Source of the DNA: Rhodoferax saidenbachensis
GTDB taxonomy: Bacteria > Pseudomonadota > Gammaproteobacteria > Burkholderiales > Burkholderiaceae_C
Length of the DNA stretch: 64,000 nucleotides
Assembly: GCF_001955715.1 (NCBI RefSeq)
Contig: NZ_CP019239.1
Location: 2,666,001 to 2,730,000, forward strand
Direction: 5' to 3'
Position numbers and translations under genes: made by a program. Of the stretch, positions 27,931-39,096 are shown one piece after another. The notes below the pieces were generated by a model that did not search any database, was not told the DNA's origin, and saw nothing but the letters and a program-made list of their open reading frames with translations. The stretch's first letter is position 1. Every line of letters begins with the position of its first letter.

Positions 27931-29898
27931 ATGGCCATCCCCCAAACCTTCATCCAGGAACTGATCGCACGGGCGGACGTGGTGGAGATCGTGGGCCGTT
28001 ATGTGCAGCTCAAAAAGGGCGGCGCCAACTTCATGGGCCTGTGCCCGTTCCACGGCGAAAAGTCACCCTCGTTCTCGGTCAGCCCGGCTAAACAGTTCTA
28101 CCACTGCTTCGGCTGCGGCAAGAACGGCAACGCCATCAGCTTCCTGATGGAACACGCGGGCATGACCTTCATCGAAGCGGTAAAAGACCTGGCCGGCCAG
28201 TACGGCATGGTGGTGCCCGAAGAAGAAGGCTCACCCGAAGACCGCGCCCGCGCGCTCGCGCAGCGGCAAAGGCAAAACACGCTGACCGACGTGCTGGAGA
28301 AGGCGGGCGAGGCCTACCGCAAACAATTGAAGGATTCCCCCCGGGCCATCGACTACCTCAAGGGCCGTGGCCTCTCGGGCGAAGTAGCCAAACAGTTTGG
28401 CCTGGGTTACGCCCCCGAAGGCTGGCGCAGCCTGGCCAGTGTGTTCCCACAGTACGACGATCCACTCCTAGTCGAGAGCGGCCTGGTGATCTCGAATGCA
28501 GAGGAAGGCAACGACGAAAAGCGCTACGACCGCTTCCGCGACCGCGTGATGTTCCCCATCCGCAATATCAAGGGCGAGTGCATAGGTTTCGGCGGCCGCG
28601 TGCTGGGCGACGAAAAGCCCAAATACCTGAACTCCCCGGAAACCCCGGTGTTCAGCAAAGGCCGCGAGTTGTACGGCCTGTTCGAGGCCCGCAACGCGCT
28701 GCGCGAACAGGGTTATGTGCTGGTCACCGAGGGTTATATGGACGTGGTGGCGCTGGCGCAACTGGGCTTTCCCAACGCGGTGGCCACGCTGGGCACGGCC
28801 TGCACGGCCGACCATGTGCACAAGTTGTTCCGCTTTACGGATTCGGTGGTGTTCAGCTTTGACGGCGACGCTGCTGGCCAACGCGCCGCCCGCAAGGCGC
28901 TGGACGCCGCCCTGCCCTACGCCACCGATGTGCGCAGTATCAAGTTCCTGTTCCTGCCCACCGAACACGACCCCGACAGCTTTATCCGCGCCCACGGCAA
29001 AGAGGCCTTCGCACGTTATGTGGGCGAAGCCACGCCGCTGAGCCGTTTTCTGGTGGAGTCGGCTCGCGAAGGCTGCGACCTCAACACCGCCGAAGGTCGC
29101 GCCCGCATGGCCAGCAACGCCAAGCCGCTATGGAGCCTGCTGCCCGACGGCGCGCTCAAGCTGCAACTGATCGGTGAACTCGCCACCCAGATTCAATTGC
29201 CCAGCCAGGAGCTGGCCGTGTTGTGGGCCAACAGCGGCACCCCGCACCGTCCCGCCCCCCACCGTGACCGTGACGATTGGCAAGCCGATCCCGATGGCGA
29301 TTACGGCACCACTTCCAGCGTGCAAAGCCACCCCCTGGATGGCGAAGGCACCAGCACCTGGAAAGGAAAACGGGAATGGAAAGGCAAGGGCAAGTGGGAG
29401 GGCAAAGGCAAATGGGATAGTCAACGCCCCAGCCGCCCACCGCTGCGCGGCCCACTGGCCAGCCGCGCCGACCACGCCACCCGCATCCTGCTGGGCCACG
29501 CCGCACTGTGGGAAGCCTTATCCGGTGAAGACCATGGCCTGTTGTGCGAGTTGCCCGAGCCCCATGGCCCACTCATGGTTTGGCTGGAAGCCCAGTTACA
29601 CGAACACGGCCCATTGCCCTGGGAAGCCCTGCGCGCCGGGCTGGAAGAGCACGAAGCGCAAGGCCTGGCCCTGCGCCTGATGTCCGACACGGGCGTACCA
29701 GTGGAGCCCACCGACGAGTCTGCGGCCGAGCTGCGCGACCTGCTCAACCGCATGCTGATAGAGCGTATCAAGGAGCAAGAGACCCAGGCGATTGAGGACT
29801 CCAAGGCCGACCCCAGCGCCCTGCAACGCTACCGCGAACTGCAGGCCCGTCGCCGGGAACTGGAAAAATTGCAAATCGACGGTATAATCCAAGGTTGA
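27931..29898 (+). CDS. dnaG: DNA primase
   Basis: The 655-residue primase makes RNA primers at the replication fork. The zinc-binding domain has Cys38, His41, Cys59 and Cys62 (CPFHGEKSPSF...FYHCFGCGKNGN). The TOPRIM core has VTEGYMDVVALA and FSFDGDAAGQRAARKAL. The C-terminal DnaB-binding domain follows from about residue 510. The ATG at 27931 is chosen over an upstream frame start because homologues begin M(A)IPQTFIQELIARADVV. A TACAAT box at 27919-27924 lies only six bases before it. Unusual is a Gly/Lys/Trp-rich tandem tract at residues 477-495 in the linker before the helicase-binding domain. Confidence 0.96.
   Translation: MAIPQTFIQELIARADVVEIVGRYVQLKKGGANFMGLCPFHGEKSPSFSVSPAKQFYHCFGCGKNGNAISFLMEHAGMTFIEAVKDLAGQYGMVVPEEEGSPEDRARALAQRQRQNTLTDVLEKAGEAYRKQLKDSPRAIDYLKGRGLSGEVAKQFGLGYAPEGWRSLASVFPQYDDPLLVESGLVISNAEEGNDEKRYDRFRDRVMFPIRNIKGECIGFGGRVLGDEKPKYLNSPETPVFSKGRELYGLFEARNALREQGYVLVTEGYMDVVALAQLGFPNAVATLGTACTADHVHKLFRFTDSVVFSFDGDAAGQRAARKALDAALPYATDVRSIKFLFLPTEHDPDSFIRAHGKEAFARYVGEATPLSRFLVESAREGCDLNTAEGRARMASNAKPLWSLLPDGALKLQLIGELATQIQLPSQELAVLWANSGTPHRPAPHRDRDDWQADPDGDYGTTSSVQSHPLDGEGTSTWKGKREWKGKGKWEGKGKWDSQRPSRPPLRGPLASRADHATRILLGHAALWEALSGEDHGLLCELPEPHGPLMVWLEAQLHEHGPLPWEALRAGLEEHEAQGLALRLMSDTGVPVEPTDESAAELRDLLNRMLIERIKEQETQAIEDSKADPSALQRYRELQARRRELEKLQIDGIIQG
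29883..29888 (+). promoter_or_regulatory. -10 element of a probable rpoD promoter inside the end of dnaG
   Basis: A perfect TATAAT lies within the last codons of dnaG. A weak -35 (TGGAAA, 29861-29866) is 16 bases upstream. It would give rpoD its own transcript with a leader of about 220 bases. The 217-bp gap from 29899 to 30115 holds no other feature that I can support. Confidence 0.5.
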
Positions 29899-30115
29899 TT
29901 CGGCAAGAGCGACAGCAGCACCTCCGGGCCAGGCCAAACGATGACACTGATCACGACCGGCCACCTTACCGCAAGGACTGCACTCCAAATGATCGCCCTC
30001 TCATCTTGCCATTGGGGAATCTGATTCCCTGCCCTGCTAACTACACCCGTCGCGCACGCGATGTAGGAGGCGCCTGTTCTGTCCGTGTGTTTTTTTGATG
30101 TCCTGAGGTGATCAA

Positions 30116-32416
<2,301 letters not shown>

Positions 32417-32433
32417 GCCTGAAAACCCAAGCA

Positions 32434-32480
32434 AAATAGCGCCCCAAGCCGCATACAGCGTGCGCAGGGCGCTATTTTTT
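32434..32480 (+). terminator. rpoD terminator
   Basis: Perfect eleven-base arms AAATAGCGCCC (32434-32444) and GGGCGCTATTT (32467-32477) run into a seven-T tract. It begins about 18 bases after the rpoD stop and ends about 20 bases before aroE. Confidence 0.85.
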
Positions 32481-32499
32481 TGATAGTGAATCATCAAGC

Positions 32500-33345
32500 A
32501 TGGCTACGGAACACACTTACAAACTCGCTGGCGTCATGGGCTGGCCGGTCTCGCACTCGCGTTCGCCGCTGATCCACAACCATTGGATTGCCGAGCATGG
32601 TTTGCGCGGCGCCTATGTGCTGCTGCCGGTGCAACCCGACAAACTGGCCGTGGCCTTGCGTGGTCTGTCGGCCCTGGGCTTTGCCGGCTGCAACCTGACC
32701 ATTCCGCACAAGGTGGCCGCCATGCCACTGGTCGACCACCTGGAGCCCCTAGCGCAGCGCATTGGTGCCGTCAACACGATCGTGGTGGGACCGGACGGTG
32801 CCCTGACCGGGCGCAACACAGACGCCTACGGCTTTGTGCAAAGCCTGCTGGATGCCAAACCGGACTGGCGCGCCGATGCCGGCCCGGCTGTGGTGCTCGG
32901 TGCAGGCGGCGCCGCACGTGCAGTATTAGCCGGATTGATCGATGGCGGCGCGCGCTCCATTCGCCTGTGCAACCGCAGTTGGGACAAGGCACATGACCTC
33001 GCGCAGGAGTTTGGCTCCGCCATCGTGCACGCCGTGCCATGGGCCGACCGCCACAACGCGCTGGATGGTGCAGCCCTCTTGGTCAACACCACCAGCCAGG
33101 GCATGCAGGGTGAGTCCGCACTGGACCTGTCGCTGGACCGTTTGCCGGCGGAGGCGCTGGTGTCCGACATCATTTACGTACCGCTGGAAACGCCACTGCT
33201 CGCGGCAGCACGGCAACGTGGCAACGCTACGGTCAACGGATTGGGGATGTTGCTGAACCAAGCCCGCCCGGCATTTGAAGCCTGGTTTGGTATGCGCCCC
33301 GACGTCACCCCGGCCTTGCTGGCCCAGGTGCAGGCGACGCTTTAG
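32500..33345 (+). CDS. aroE: Shikimate dehydrogenase (NADP-dependent)
   Basis: The 281-residue enzyme reduces 3-dehydroshikimate in the shikimate pathway. The substrate-binding site is clear: SHSRSPLIHN near residues 18-27, NLTIPHK with the catalytic Lys, and GRNTDAYGF with the catalytic Asp. The NADP fold has VLGAGGAARAVLAGL and the NRS turn. NTTSQGMQG and NGLGMLLNQA complete the pattern. It sits directly behind the rpoD terminator, so it needs its own promoter or readthrough. Confidence 0.95.
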   Translation: MATEHTYKLAGVMGWPVSHSRSPLIHNHWIAEHGLRGAYVLLPVQPDKLAVALRGLSALGFAGCNLTIPHKVAAMPLVDHLEPLAQRIGAVNTIVVGPDGALTGRNTDAYGFVQSLLDAKPDWRADAGPAVVLGAGGAARAVLAGLIDGGARSIRLCNRSWDKAHDLAQEFGSAIVHAVPWADRHNALDGAALLVNTTSQGMQGESALDLSLDRLPAEALVSDIIYVPLETPLLAAARQRGNATVNGLGMLLNQARPAFEAWFGMRPDVTPALLAQVQATL

Positions 33346-33365
33346 CGCCTGTACAAGCCGCCTGT

Positions 33366-33647
33366 TTAAGCGACCTGTTTGGCGGCGCGTGCGCCGACAA
33401 ACCCAAAGGCGAACTGCAGCACTTCTTCCAGCGAGAGTTCAATCGCCTGGCGCTCCTGCTCGGTCAGGTAAAACATCATGTCCACGTCATGGCGCACATA
33501 ACGTGCGGGCAAGCGGTTGAGCGCAACACAGGCCACATCGGCGAGCATGTCGGCCGTGAAACTAGGATGAGCCCGCGCACGGCCTGCCACTTCTTCGAAA
33601 ACGAGACGTTCGTAGTAGTTGTGAACCTGCTCGAAATTAAACACCAT
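33366..33647 (-). CDS. ComFB-family protein
   Basis: This 93-residue protein has the ComFB signature: VHNYYERLVFEEV near the N-terminus and ADVACVALNRLPARYVRHDVDMMFYL in the middle. ComFB-like proteins have been described as cyclic di-GMP binding in cyanobacteria and as competence-associated in Bacillus; the role in betaproteobacteria is not established to my knowledge. The ATG at 33647 has a GGAGA ribosome site and begins at the conserved domain. It converges on aroE with only 20 bases between stops and no terminator visible. Confidence 0.8.
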   Translation of the reverse strand: MVFNFEQVHNYYERLVFEEVAGRARAHPSFTADMLADVACVALNRLPARYVRHDVDMMFYLTEQERQAIELSLEEVLQFAFGFVGARAAKQVA

Positions 33648-33981
33648 GAGAGTCTCCAAAATGCGGGGCAAAGCGCCAAACCACTCGGCCCGCGCAGCCG
33701 TTCGACCTTAGCACCACTGCCGTAGGCTGACAAGTAGCCAACAACCATCAGACTTGCCGCTATGCGGCCGATCCGGCTTCTCAATAGACCCGCAAACAGA
33801 GGGCCGACGCCATGTGGACCGCAACAACCGTCTGCCGCGATTTGCGAAAACGCCGAAAAAGCGAGGATTCTGACCCGGTAAAACCAAAAGTCGCTTGACG
33901 CAATCTGTGAAGGTATTGCAGGATATCCGTCTGCAGAATTGTGTGTGATTACAGATTCATAGGCATTCTTAGCTATGAAAC

Positions 33982-34010
33982 TTGTAGCAGCCAGAAAACT
34001 GCGATATAGT
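33982..34010 (+). promoter_or_regulatory. Sigma-70 promoter of the HxlR-like regulator gene
   Basis: TTGTAG (33982-33987) and TATAGT (34005-34010) are separated by exactly 17 bases, giving a leader of about 90 bases. It lies in the 458-bp gap between the divergent ComFB and regulator genes. The rest of that gap (33648-33981 and 34011-34105) contains no frame or repeat I can support. Confidence 0.55.
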
Positions 34011-34105
34011 TTCCCCCTGAATCAACATGCTGCGCAATTTCCCGTTTCGGACTTCAAAAACCACACGGTAGGCCGGCCAAAACCGCATCGAGGAGAGGTA
34101 ATTTA

Positions 34106-34417
34106 ATGAGTGCAAAAGAATCGGTCGCTATTGGCCAGTTGTTGGGACTGTTGGAATCCCGCTACGCAATCCGTGTTTTGTGGGCCTTGCGTGACGGACA
34201 TGCACAAACCTTCCGCCTCCTCCAGGACAGCGTGGGCGGCATCACCCCCAACACCCTCAACACCCGTATCAAGGAACTGCGCGAAGCCGGCCTGCTGACC
34301 CACGGTGGCGAAGGTTATGCAGTGACTGCAGCAGGTGCTGACCTGCTCAAACGACTCGGTGACCTACAGGCATTTGCTAGCAAATGGGCTGCCAGCCAGT
34401 CCAAGAAGACCAAGTAA
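34106..34417 (+). CDS. HxlR-like winged-helix transcriptional regulator
   Basis: The 103-residue protein matches small HxlR/MarR-like DNA-binding proteins: LLESRYAIRVLWALRDGHAQTFRLLQ, then GGITPNTLNTRIKELREAGLLT as the recognition helix, then a wing (GGEGYAVTAAGADLLKRL). The N-terminal Cys typical of redox-sensing HxlR proteins is absent, so a redox signal is unlikely by that route. It has a GGAGAGG ribosome site and its own promoter and terminator. The target genes are unknown. Confidence 0.75.
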   Translation: MSAKESVAIGQLLGLLESRYAIRVLWALRDGHAQTFRLLQDSVGGITPNTLNTRIKELREAGLLTHGGEGYAVTAAGADLLKRLGDLQAFASKWAASQSKKTK

Positions 34418-34453
34418 TTTCCCTCGCTGGAGCACAAGGCTCCACGGCAAAAC

Positions 34454-34479
34454 AAAGACAGGCTGGACCTGTCTTTTTT
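34454..34479 (+). terminator. Rho-independent terminator of the HxlR-like gene
   Basis: AGACAGG and CCTGTCT arms (34456-34462 and 34468-34474) enclose a five-base loop. The stem is flanked by AAA and a six-T run. Confidence 0.85.
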
Positions 34480-34505
34480 GTCTGCGGCATAATTTCGGGT
34501 TTTCC

Positions 34506-34556
34506 GGTTGTAGCGCAATACCAACGTGCGCAAGCAGCTACTAATTTCATAGCAAA
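34506..34556. repeat. Short dispersed palindromic repeat, reverse orientation
   Basis: GTTGTAGCGCAATACCAACG, then TGCGCAAGCAGCTACTAATT and TCATAGCAA, is a copy of the dispersed element. It ends 10 bases before the FKBP start, so its end provides the AAAAGG ribosome site region of that gene. Confidence 0.65.
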
Positions 34557-34566
34557 AAGGCCTCAT

Positions 34567-34920
34567 ATGACAACCACTCCCAGCGGACTGCAGTACGAAG
34601 ACACTTTGGAAGGCTCCGGCCCCGTGGCCACCAAGGGCCAAAGCGTCACCGTGCACTACACCGGATGGCTCTACAACGATGGCGTGCAAGGCGCCAAGTT
34701 CGACTCCAGCAAGGACCGCAATGATCCGTTCGTGTTCAGCCTGGGCGCTGGCATGGTGATCCGCGGCTGGGACGAAGGCGTGGCTGGCATGAAAGTGGGC
34801 GGCGCGCGCACCCTGATCATTCCCGCCGCCCTAGGCTACGGCTCACGTGGCGCAGGCGGCGTGATCCCGCCCAATGCCACCCTGAAATTTGACGTGGAAC
34901 TGCTGGGCGTTTCGGGCTAA
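34567..34920 (+). CDS. FKBP-type peptidyl-prolyl cis-trans isomerase
   Basis: The 117-residue cytoplasmic single-domain FKBP (no signal peptide) speeds proline isomerisation in folding proteins. Family motifs are VTVHYTGWLYNDG, AKFDSSKDR, PFVFSLGAGMVIRGWDEGVAGMKVGG (split by position 53-78), IPAALGYGSRG and IPPNATLKFDVELLGV. The ATG at 34567 is the domain start; a longer frame upstream runs through the dispersed repeat and is not protein-like. It lies 76 bases before grpE, beside the chaperone operon. Confidence 0.93.
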   Translation: MTTTPSGLQYEDTLEGSGPVATKGQSVTVHYTGWLYNDGVQGAKFDSSKDRNDPFVFSLGAGMVIRGWDEGVAGMKVGGARTLIIPAALGYGSRGAGGVIPPNATLKFDVELLGVSG

Positions 34921-34934
34921 ACCCCGCTTGCCCC

Positions 34935-34962
34935 CTTGACTTGGTGTTTCTGGCCCCCATCT
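34935..34962 (+). promoter_or_regulatory. Heat-shock (sigma-32) promoter of grpE
   Basis: CTTGAC (34935-34940) and CCCCATCT (34955-34962) are separated by 14 bases. They match the sigma-32 consensus CTTGAA...CCCCATNT with one mismatch in the -35, and lie 34 bases upstream of the grpE start. This is where a chaperone operon without a neighbouring hrcA would be expected to be controlled. Confidence 0.7.
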
Positions 34963-34996
34963 GCGGTGCCAGAAACCGCAACTTCTCATTTTTTCC

Positions 34997-35560
34997 ATGT
35001 CTGACAACCACTCCACTCCCCCCTCCTCTGCCGCGGCCGCCAGCTACCAAAGCACCGAAGATTTGGCCGCATCCCAGAGCCAGCACGAAATCGATCCGCT
35101 GGTCCACGCCCAGGCCGAACTGGCCACCTTGCAAGCCAAGAGCAGCGAATTGGCAGACCAGTATCTGCGCGCCAAGGCCGAGGCTGAAAACGCCCGCCGC
35201 CGCGCCGACGATGAAATTTCCAAGGCCCGCAAGTTCGCGCTGGAAAGCTTCGCCGAAAGCCTGCTGCCCGTGGCTGACAGCCTGGAAGCCGGCCTGGTGA
35301 TCAAGGACGCCACCGTCGAGCAAATCCGCGAAGGTGCCCAAGCCACCCTGCGCCAACTGGTCGCTGCGCTGGAACGCAACAAAGTGGTCGCCATCAACCC
35401 GGCCGCTGGCACCAAGTTCGACCCGCACCAGCACCAGGCGATCAGCGTGGTGCCTTCCGAGCAGGAAGCCAACACGGTGGTCAGCGTGTTGCAAAAGGGC
35501 TATTCCATCGCGGAGCGCGTGTTGCGCCCTGCGCTGGTCACCGTTTCCGCCCCCAAATAA
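34997..35560 (+). CDS. grpE: Nucleotide exchange factor GrpE
   Basis: The 187-residue co-chaperone releases ADP from DnaK. It has an N-terminal Ser/Ala-rich disordered part, a long coiled coil ([20 protein letters not shown]...[19 protein letters not shown]) and the C-terminal beta domain ([31 protein letters not shown]). It is first in the order grpE-dnaK-dnaJ and follows a sigma-32 type promoter. No hrcA gene is adjacent. Confidence 0.95.
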   Translation: MSDNHSTPPSSAAAASYQSTEDLAASQSQHEIDPLVHAQAELATLQAKSSELADQYLRAKAEAENARRRADDEISKARKFALESFAESLLPVADSLEAGLVIKDATVEQIREGAQATLRQLVAALERNKVVAINPAAGTKFDPHQHQAISVVPSEQEANTVVSVLQKGYSIAERVLRPALVTVSAPK

Positions 35561-35729
35561 CCGGCAAACCAATACCAATTGGGCGATTTGGGCCTGAATT
35601 GACCCCAATCGCCCCGTGGGCTCTTGAAACTGTCTCAGCAGCCCACACGTTCATCACATCTGAATTTCAATAACTTTGCGGGACAGGCTTTTAGCGCCGT
35701 CCCCAACTGACCAAAAGCAGGAGTAAATC

Positions 35730-37685
35730 ATGGGAAGAATCATCGGCATTGACTTGGGCACCACCAACAGTTGCGTGGCCATCATGGAGGGCAACACCCC
35801 CAAAGTCATCGAAAACGCGGAAGGCGCACGCACCACCCCGTCCATCATCGCCTACCAGGAAGATGGCGAAGTGCTGGTTGGCGCATCCGCCAAGCGTCAG
35901 TCGGTGACCAACCCCAAAAACACCCTGTACGCGGTGAAGCGCCTGATCGGTCGCAAGTTCTCTGAAAAAGAAGTGCAAAAGGACATCGACCTGATGCCTT
36001 ACACCATTGCCGCCGCCGACAACGGCGACGCCTGGGTGGAAGTGCGCGGCAACCGCATGGCGCCACAACAGGTTAGCGCCGATATTCTGCGCAAGATGAA
36101 GAAGACGGCGGAAGACTACCTCGGCGAAGAAGTGACGGACGCCGTGATCACGGTTCCCGCCTACTTCAACGATGCCCAACGCCAAGCCACCAAGGACGCT
36201 GGCCGTATCGCCGGTCTGGACGTCAAGCGCATCATCAACGAACCCACCGCGGCCGCGCTGGCTTTCGGTCTGGACAAGAACGAAAAGGGCGACCGCAAGA
36301 TCGCCGTGTACGACTTGGGTGGCGGCACGTTTGACGTGTCCATCATCGAAATCGCCGATGTCGATGGCGAGAAGCAATTCGAAGTGCTGTCCACCAACGG
36401 CGACACCTTCCTGGGCGGCGAAGACTTTGACCAACGCGTCATCGACTTCATCATCTCCGAGTTCAAGAAAGAGCAAGGCGTAGACCTGTCCAAGGACGTG
36501 TTGGCCCTGCAACGTCTGAAAGAAGCCGCTGAAAAGGCCAAGATCGAACTGTCCTCCAGCGCGCAGACCGATATCAACCTGCCCTACGTGACAGCCGATG
36601 CCTCTGGTCCCAAGCACCTGAACATCAAGCTCACCCGCGCCAAGCTGGAAAGCCTGGTCGAAGAACTGATCGAACGCACGATTGCCCCTTGCCGCATCGC
36701 CATGAAGGATGCTGGCGTCAGCGCCTCCGACATCCATGATGTGATCCTGGTCGGCGGCATGACCCGTATGCCCAAGGTGCAAGAGAAGGTCAAGGAACTG
36801 TTCGGCAAGGAACCCCGCAAGGACGTGAACCCTGACGAAGCCGTCGCCGTGGGCGCCGCGATCCAGGGCCAGGTACTGGCCGGTGACCGCAAGGACGTGC
36901 TGCTGCTGGACGTGACCCCTCTGTCCCTGGGTATCGAAACCCTGGGTGGTGTCATGACCAAGATGATCACCAAGAACACGACCATCCCGACCAAGTTTGC
37001 ACAGACGTTCTCGACTGCGGACGACAACCAGCCTGCCGTGACCATCAAGGTATTCCAGGGCGAGCGCGAAATCGCCGCCGTGAACAAGATGCTGGGCGAG
37101 TTCAACCTCGAAGGTATCCCACCCGCAGCACGTGGCACGCCGCAAATTGAAGTGTCGTTTGACATTGACGCCAACGGCATCCTGCACGTCGGCGCCAAGG
37201 ACAAGGGCACCGGCAAGGAAAACAAGATCACCATCAAGGCCAACTCCGGTCTGTCGGAAGCAGAAATCCAGCAAATGGTGAAAGACGCCGAGCTGAACGC
37301 TGCCGACGACAAGAAAAAACTGGAACTGGTACAAGCCAAGAACCAGGCCGATGCCGCGGTGCACAGTGTCAAGAAGAGCCTGACCGAGTACGGCGACAAG
37401 CTGGATGCAGGCGAGAAAGACAAGATCGAAGCCGCCATCAAGGACCTGGAAGACGCACTCAAGAGCGACGACAAGGCCGCCATTGAAACCAAGAACGAAG
37501 CGCTGATGACCGCCAGCCAGAAGCTGGGCGAGAAGATGTACGCCGACGAACAGGCCAAGCAGGCTGCTGCAGGCCAGGCCCCCGAAGCCGAAGCGACCAG
37601 CCAGGCCGGTGGCGATGCACAAGCAGCCCGCCCCCACGATGACAACGTGGTCGACGCAGAAGTCAAGGAAGTCAAGAAGGGCTAA
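35730..37685 (+). CDS. dnaK: Molecular chaperone DnaK (Hsp70)
   Basis: The 651-residue Hsp70 has the ATPase motifs [13 protein letters not shown] (residues 4-16), [14 protein letters not shown] and VGGMTRMP. The substrate domain has [16 protein letters not shown], and the C-terminus is acidic ([13 protein letters not shown]). A ribosome site AGGAG precedes the ATG. The 169-bp gap upstream contains a perfect CTTGAAA (35623-35629) that could be a second sigma-32 -35 element, but the matching -10 (CCCACACG) is poor. Works with GrpE and DnaJ encoded on either side. Confidence 0.98.
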   Translation: MGRIIGIDLGTTNSCVAIMEGNTPKVIENAEGARTTPSIIAYQEDGEVLVGASAKRQSVTNPKNTLYAVKRLIGRKFSEKEVQKDIDLMPYTIAAADNGDAWVEVRGNRMAPQQVSADILRKMKKTAEDYLGEEVTDAVITVPAYFNDAQRQATKDAGRIAGLDVKRIINEPTAAALAFGLDKNEKGDRKIAVYDLGGGTFDVSIIEIADVDGEKQFEVLSTNGDTFLGGEDFDQRVIDFIISEFKKEQGVDLSKDVLALQRLKEAAEKAKIELSSSAQTDINLPYVTADASGPKHLNIKLTRAKLESLVEELIERTIAPCRIAMKDAGVSASDIHDVILVGGMTRMPKVQEKVKELFGKEPRKDVNPDEAVAVGAAIQGQVLAGDRKDVLLLDVTPLSLGIETLGGVMTKMITKNTTIPTKFAQTFSTADDNQPAVTIKVFQGEREIAAVNKMLGEFNLEGIPPAARGTPQIEVSFDIDANGILHVGAKDKGTGKENKITIKANSGLSEAEIQQMVKDAELNAADDKKKLELVQAKNQADAAVHSVKKSLTEYGDKLDAGEKDKIEAAIKDLEDALKSDDKAAIETKNEALMTASQKLGEKMYADEQAKQAAAGQAPEAEATSQAGGDAQAARPHDDNVVDAEVKEVKKG

Positions 37686-37725
37686 ACACGAAAGGTCATC
37701 GGCAGCGGTGACCGATCACACGCGC

Positions 37726-37766
37726 GCCGCGTTGGACGCCCACTTGGCGCCTAACGCGGCTTTTGT
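37726..37766 (+). terminator. Hairpin between dnaK and dnaJ
   Basis: GCCGCGTT (37726-37733) and AACGCGGC (37753-37760) form an eight-base stem with a small inner GCC/GGC stem, followed by TTTTGTGTT. The T-run is short, so this may be a partial terminator that lowers dnaJ relative to dnaK. Confidence 0.5.
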
Positions 37767-37790
37767 GTTGTAACCAGGCGCAGAGAGAAC

Positions 37791-38927
37791 ATGGCCAAAC
37801 GAGACTATTACGAAATCCTGGGCGTTGCCAAAAACGCGTCCGAGGAAGATATCAAAAAGGCCTATCGCAAGTTGGCGATGAAGCACCACCCGGACCGCAA
37901 CCAGGGTGATGCGTCCAAGGCCGCAGAAGAGAAATTCAAGGAAGGCAAAGAAGCCTACGAAATGCTGTCGGACGCGCAAAAGCGCGCCGCCTACGACCAA
38001 TACGGCCACGCCGGTGTGGACCCGAACCGCGGCGGTGGCCCGGGCGCAGAAGGTTTTGGCGGATTCGCCGAGGCCTTTGGCGACATTTTTGGCGACATGT
38101 TTGGCCAGCAGCGCGGACGCGCTGGTGCGGGTGGCCGTCAGGTTTACCGCGGCTCCGACCTGAGCTACGCCATGGAGATCACGCTGGAAGAAGCGGCACA
38201 TGGCAAAGACGCCCAGATCCGCATCCCAAGCTGGGATTCCTGCGATACCTGCAAGGGCAGCGGCGCCAAGCCCGGCACCCAGGTCAAGACCTGCGGCACC
38301 TGCAATGGCGCAGGCCAGGTCCAGATGCGCCAGGGCTTTTTCAGCGTGCAACAAACCTGCCCCACCTGCCGCGGTGCCGGCAAGGTCATCCCTGAACCCT
38401 GCGTGGCCTGCAGCGGCCAAGGCAAGATCAAGCGCCAGAAAACGCTGGAAGTCAAAATCCCCGCCGGTATCGACGGTGGCATGCGTATCCGCAGCGCTGG
38501 CAATGGTGAGCCCGGCACCAATGGTGGCCCGGCTGGCGATTTGTATATCGAGATCCGTCTCAAGAAACACGATATCTTCGAGCGCGATGGCGATGACTTG
38601 CATTGCTCGGTGCCCATCAGCATGGTGAGTGCCGCGCTGGGCGGCGAGATCGACGTGCCCACGCTGGCCGGCAAAGCGGCCATCGACATTCCTGAAGGCA
38701 CACAAAACGGCAAACAGTTCCGCCTGCGCGGCAAAGGCATCAAGGGCGTGCGCTCCAGCTACCCTGGCGACCTGTACTGCCACATCGCCGTGGAGACGCC
38801 GGTCAAGCTCAGCGAACACCAGCGCCGCCTGCTCAAGGAACTGGACGAGTCATTCAAGAAGGGCGGCAGCAAACATTCACCTTCGGGTGACAGCTGGACC
38901 GACCGGTTGAAGAACCTGTTTAGCTGA
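37791..38927 (+). CDS. dnaJ: Chaperone DnaJ (Hsp40)
   Basis: The 378-residue type I Hsp40 has a J domain with the HPD motif ([10 protein letters not shown], near residues 31-35) and a Gly/Phe-rich linker ([18 protein letters not shown]). Four CxxCxGxG zinc repeats ([32 protein letters not shown]) precede the C-terminal substrate domain. It stimulates DnaK ATPase. The length is normal. A strong hairpin terminator follows. Confidence 0.98.
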   Translation: MAKRDYYEILGVAKNASEEDIKKAYRKLAMKHHPDRNQGDASKAAEEKFKEGKEAYEMLSDAQKRAAYDQYGHAGVDPNRGGGPGAEGFGGFAEAFGDIFGDMFGQQRGRAGAGGRQVYRGSDLSYAMEITLEEAAHGKDAQIRIPSWDSCDTCKGSGAKPGTQVKTCGTCNGAGQVQMRQGFFSVQQTCPTCRGAGKVIPEPCVACSGQGKIKRQKTLEVKIPAGIDGGMRIRSAGNGEPGTNGGPAGDLYIEIRLKKHDIFERDGDDLHCSVPISMVSAALGGEIDVPTLAGKAAIDIPEGTQNGKQFRLRGKGIKGVRSSYPGDLYCHIAVETPVKLSEHQRRLLKELDESFKKGGSKHSPSGDSWTDRLKNLFS

Positions 38928-38947
38928 CGCGCACAGCACTCTCTCCG

Positions 38948-38992
38948 CACCGATGCCGCCCGGTCCGCAAGGATCTGGCGGCATCGGTGTTT
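38948..38992 (+). terminator. dnaJ terminator
   Basis: CACCGATGCCGCC (38948-38960) and GGCGGCATCGGTG (38977-38989) give a perfect 13-base stem followed by TTT. It closes the grpE-dnaK-dnaJ region. Confidence 0.75.
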
Positions 38993-39096
38993 CTGGCCCT
39001 TGCCCCGCGAAAACCCCTAGTGCGATGTCCCTGCCGGGCAGCAGAAACCAGAGGATGGAACCCTATACTTTGTGGCATTACCATCAGGAGATTCGC

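Noticed and set aside
35691..37637. 648-codon reverse frame opposite dnaK
   Set aside because: Well-known antisense shadow of dnaK. The forward gene is unmistakable.
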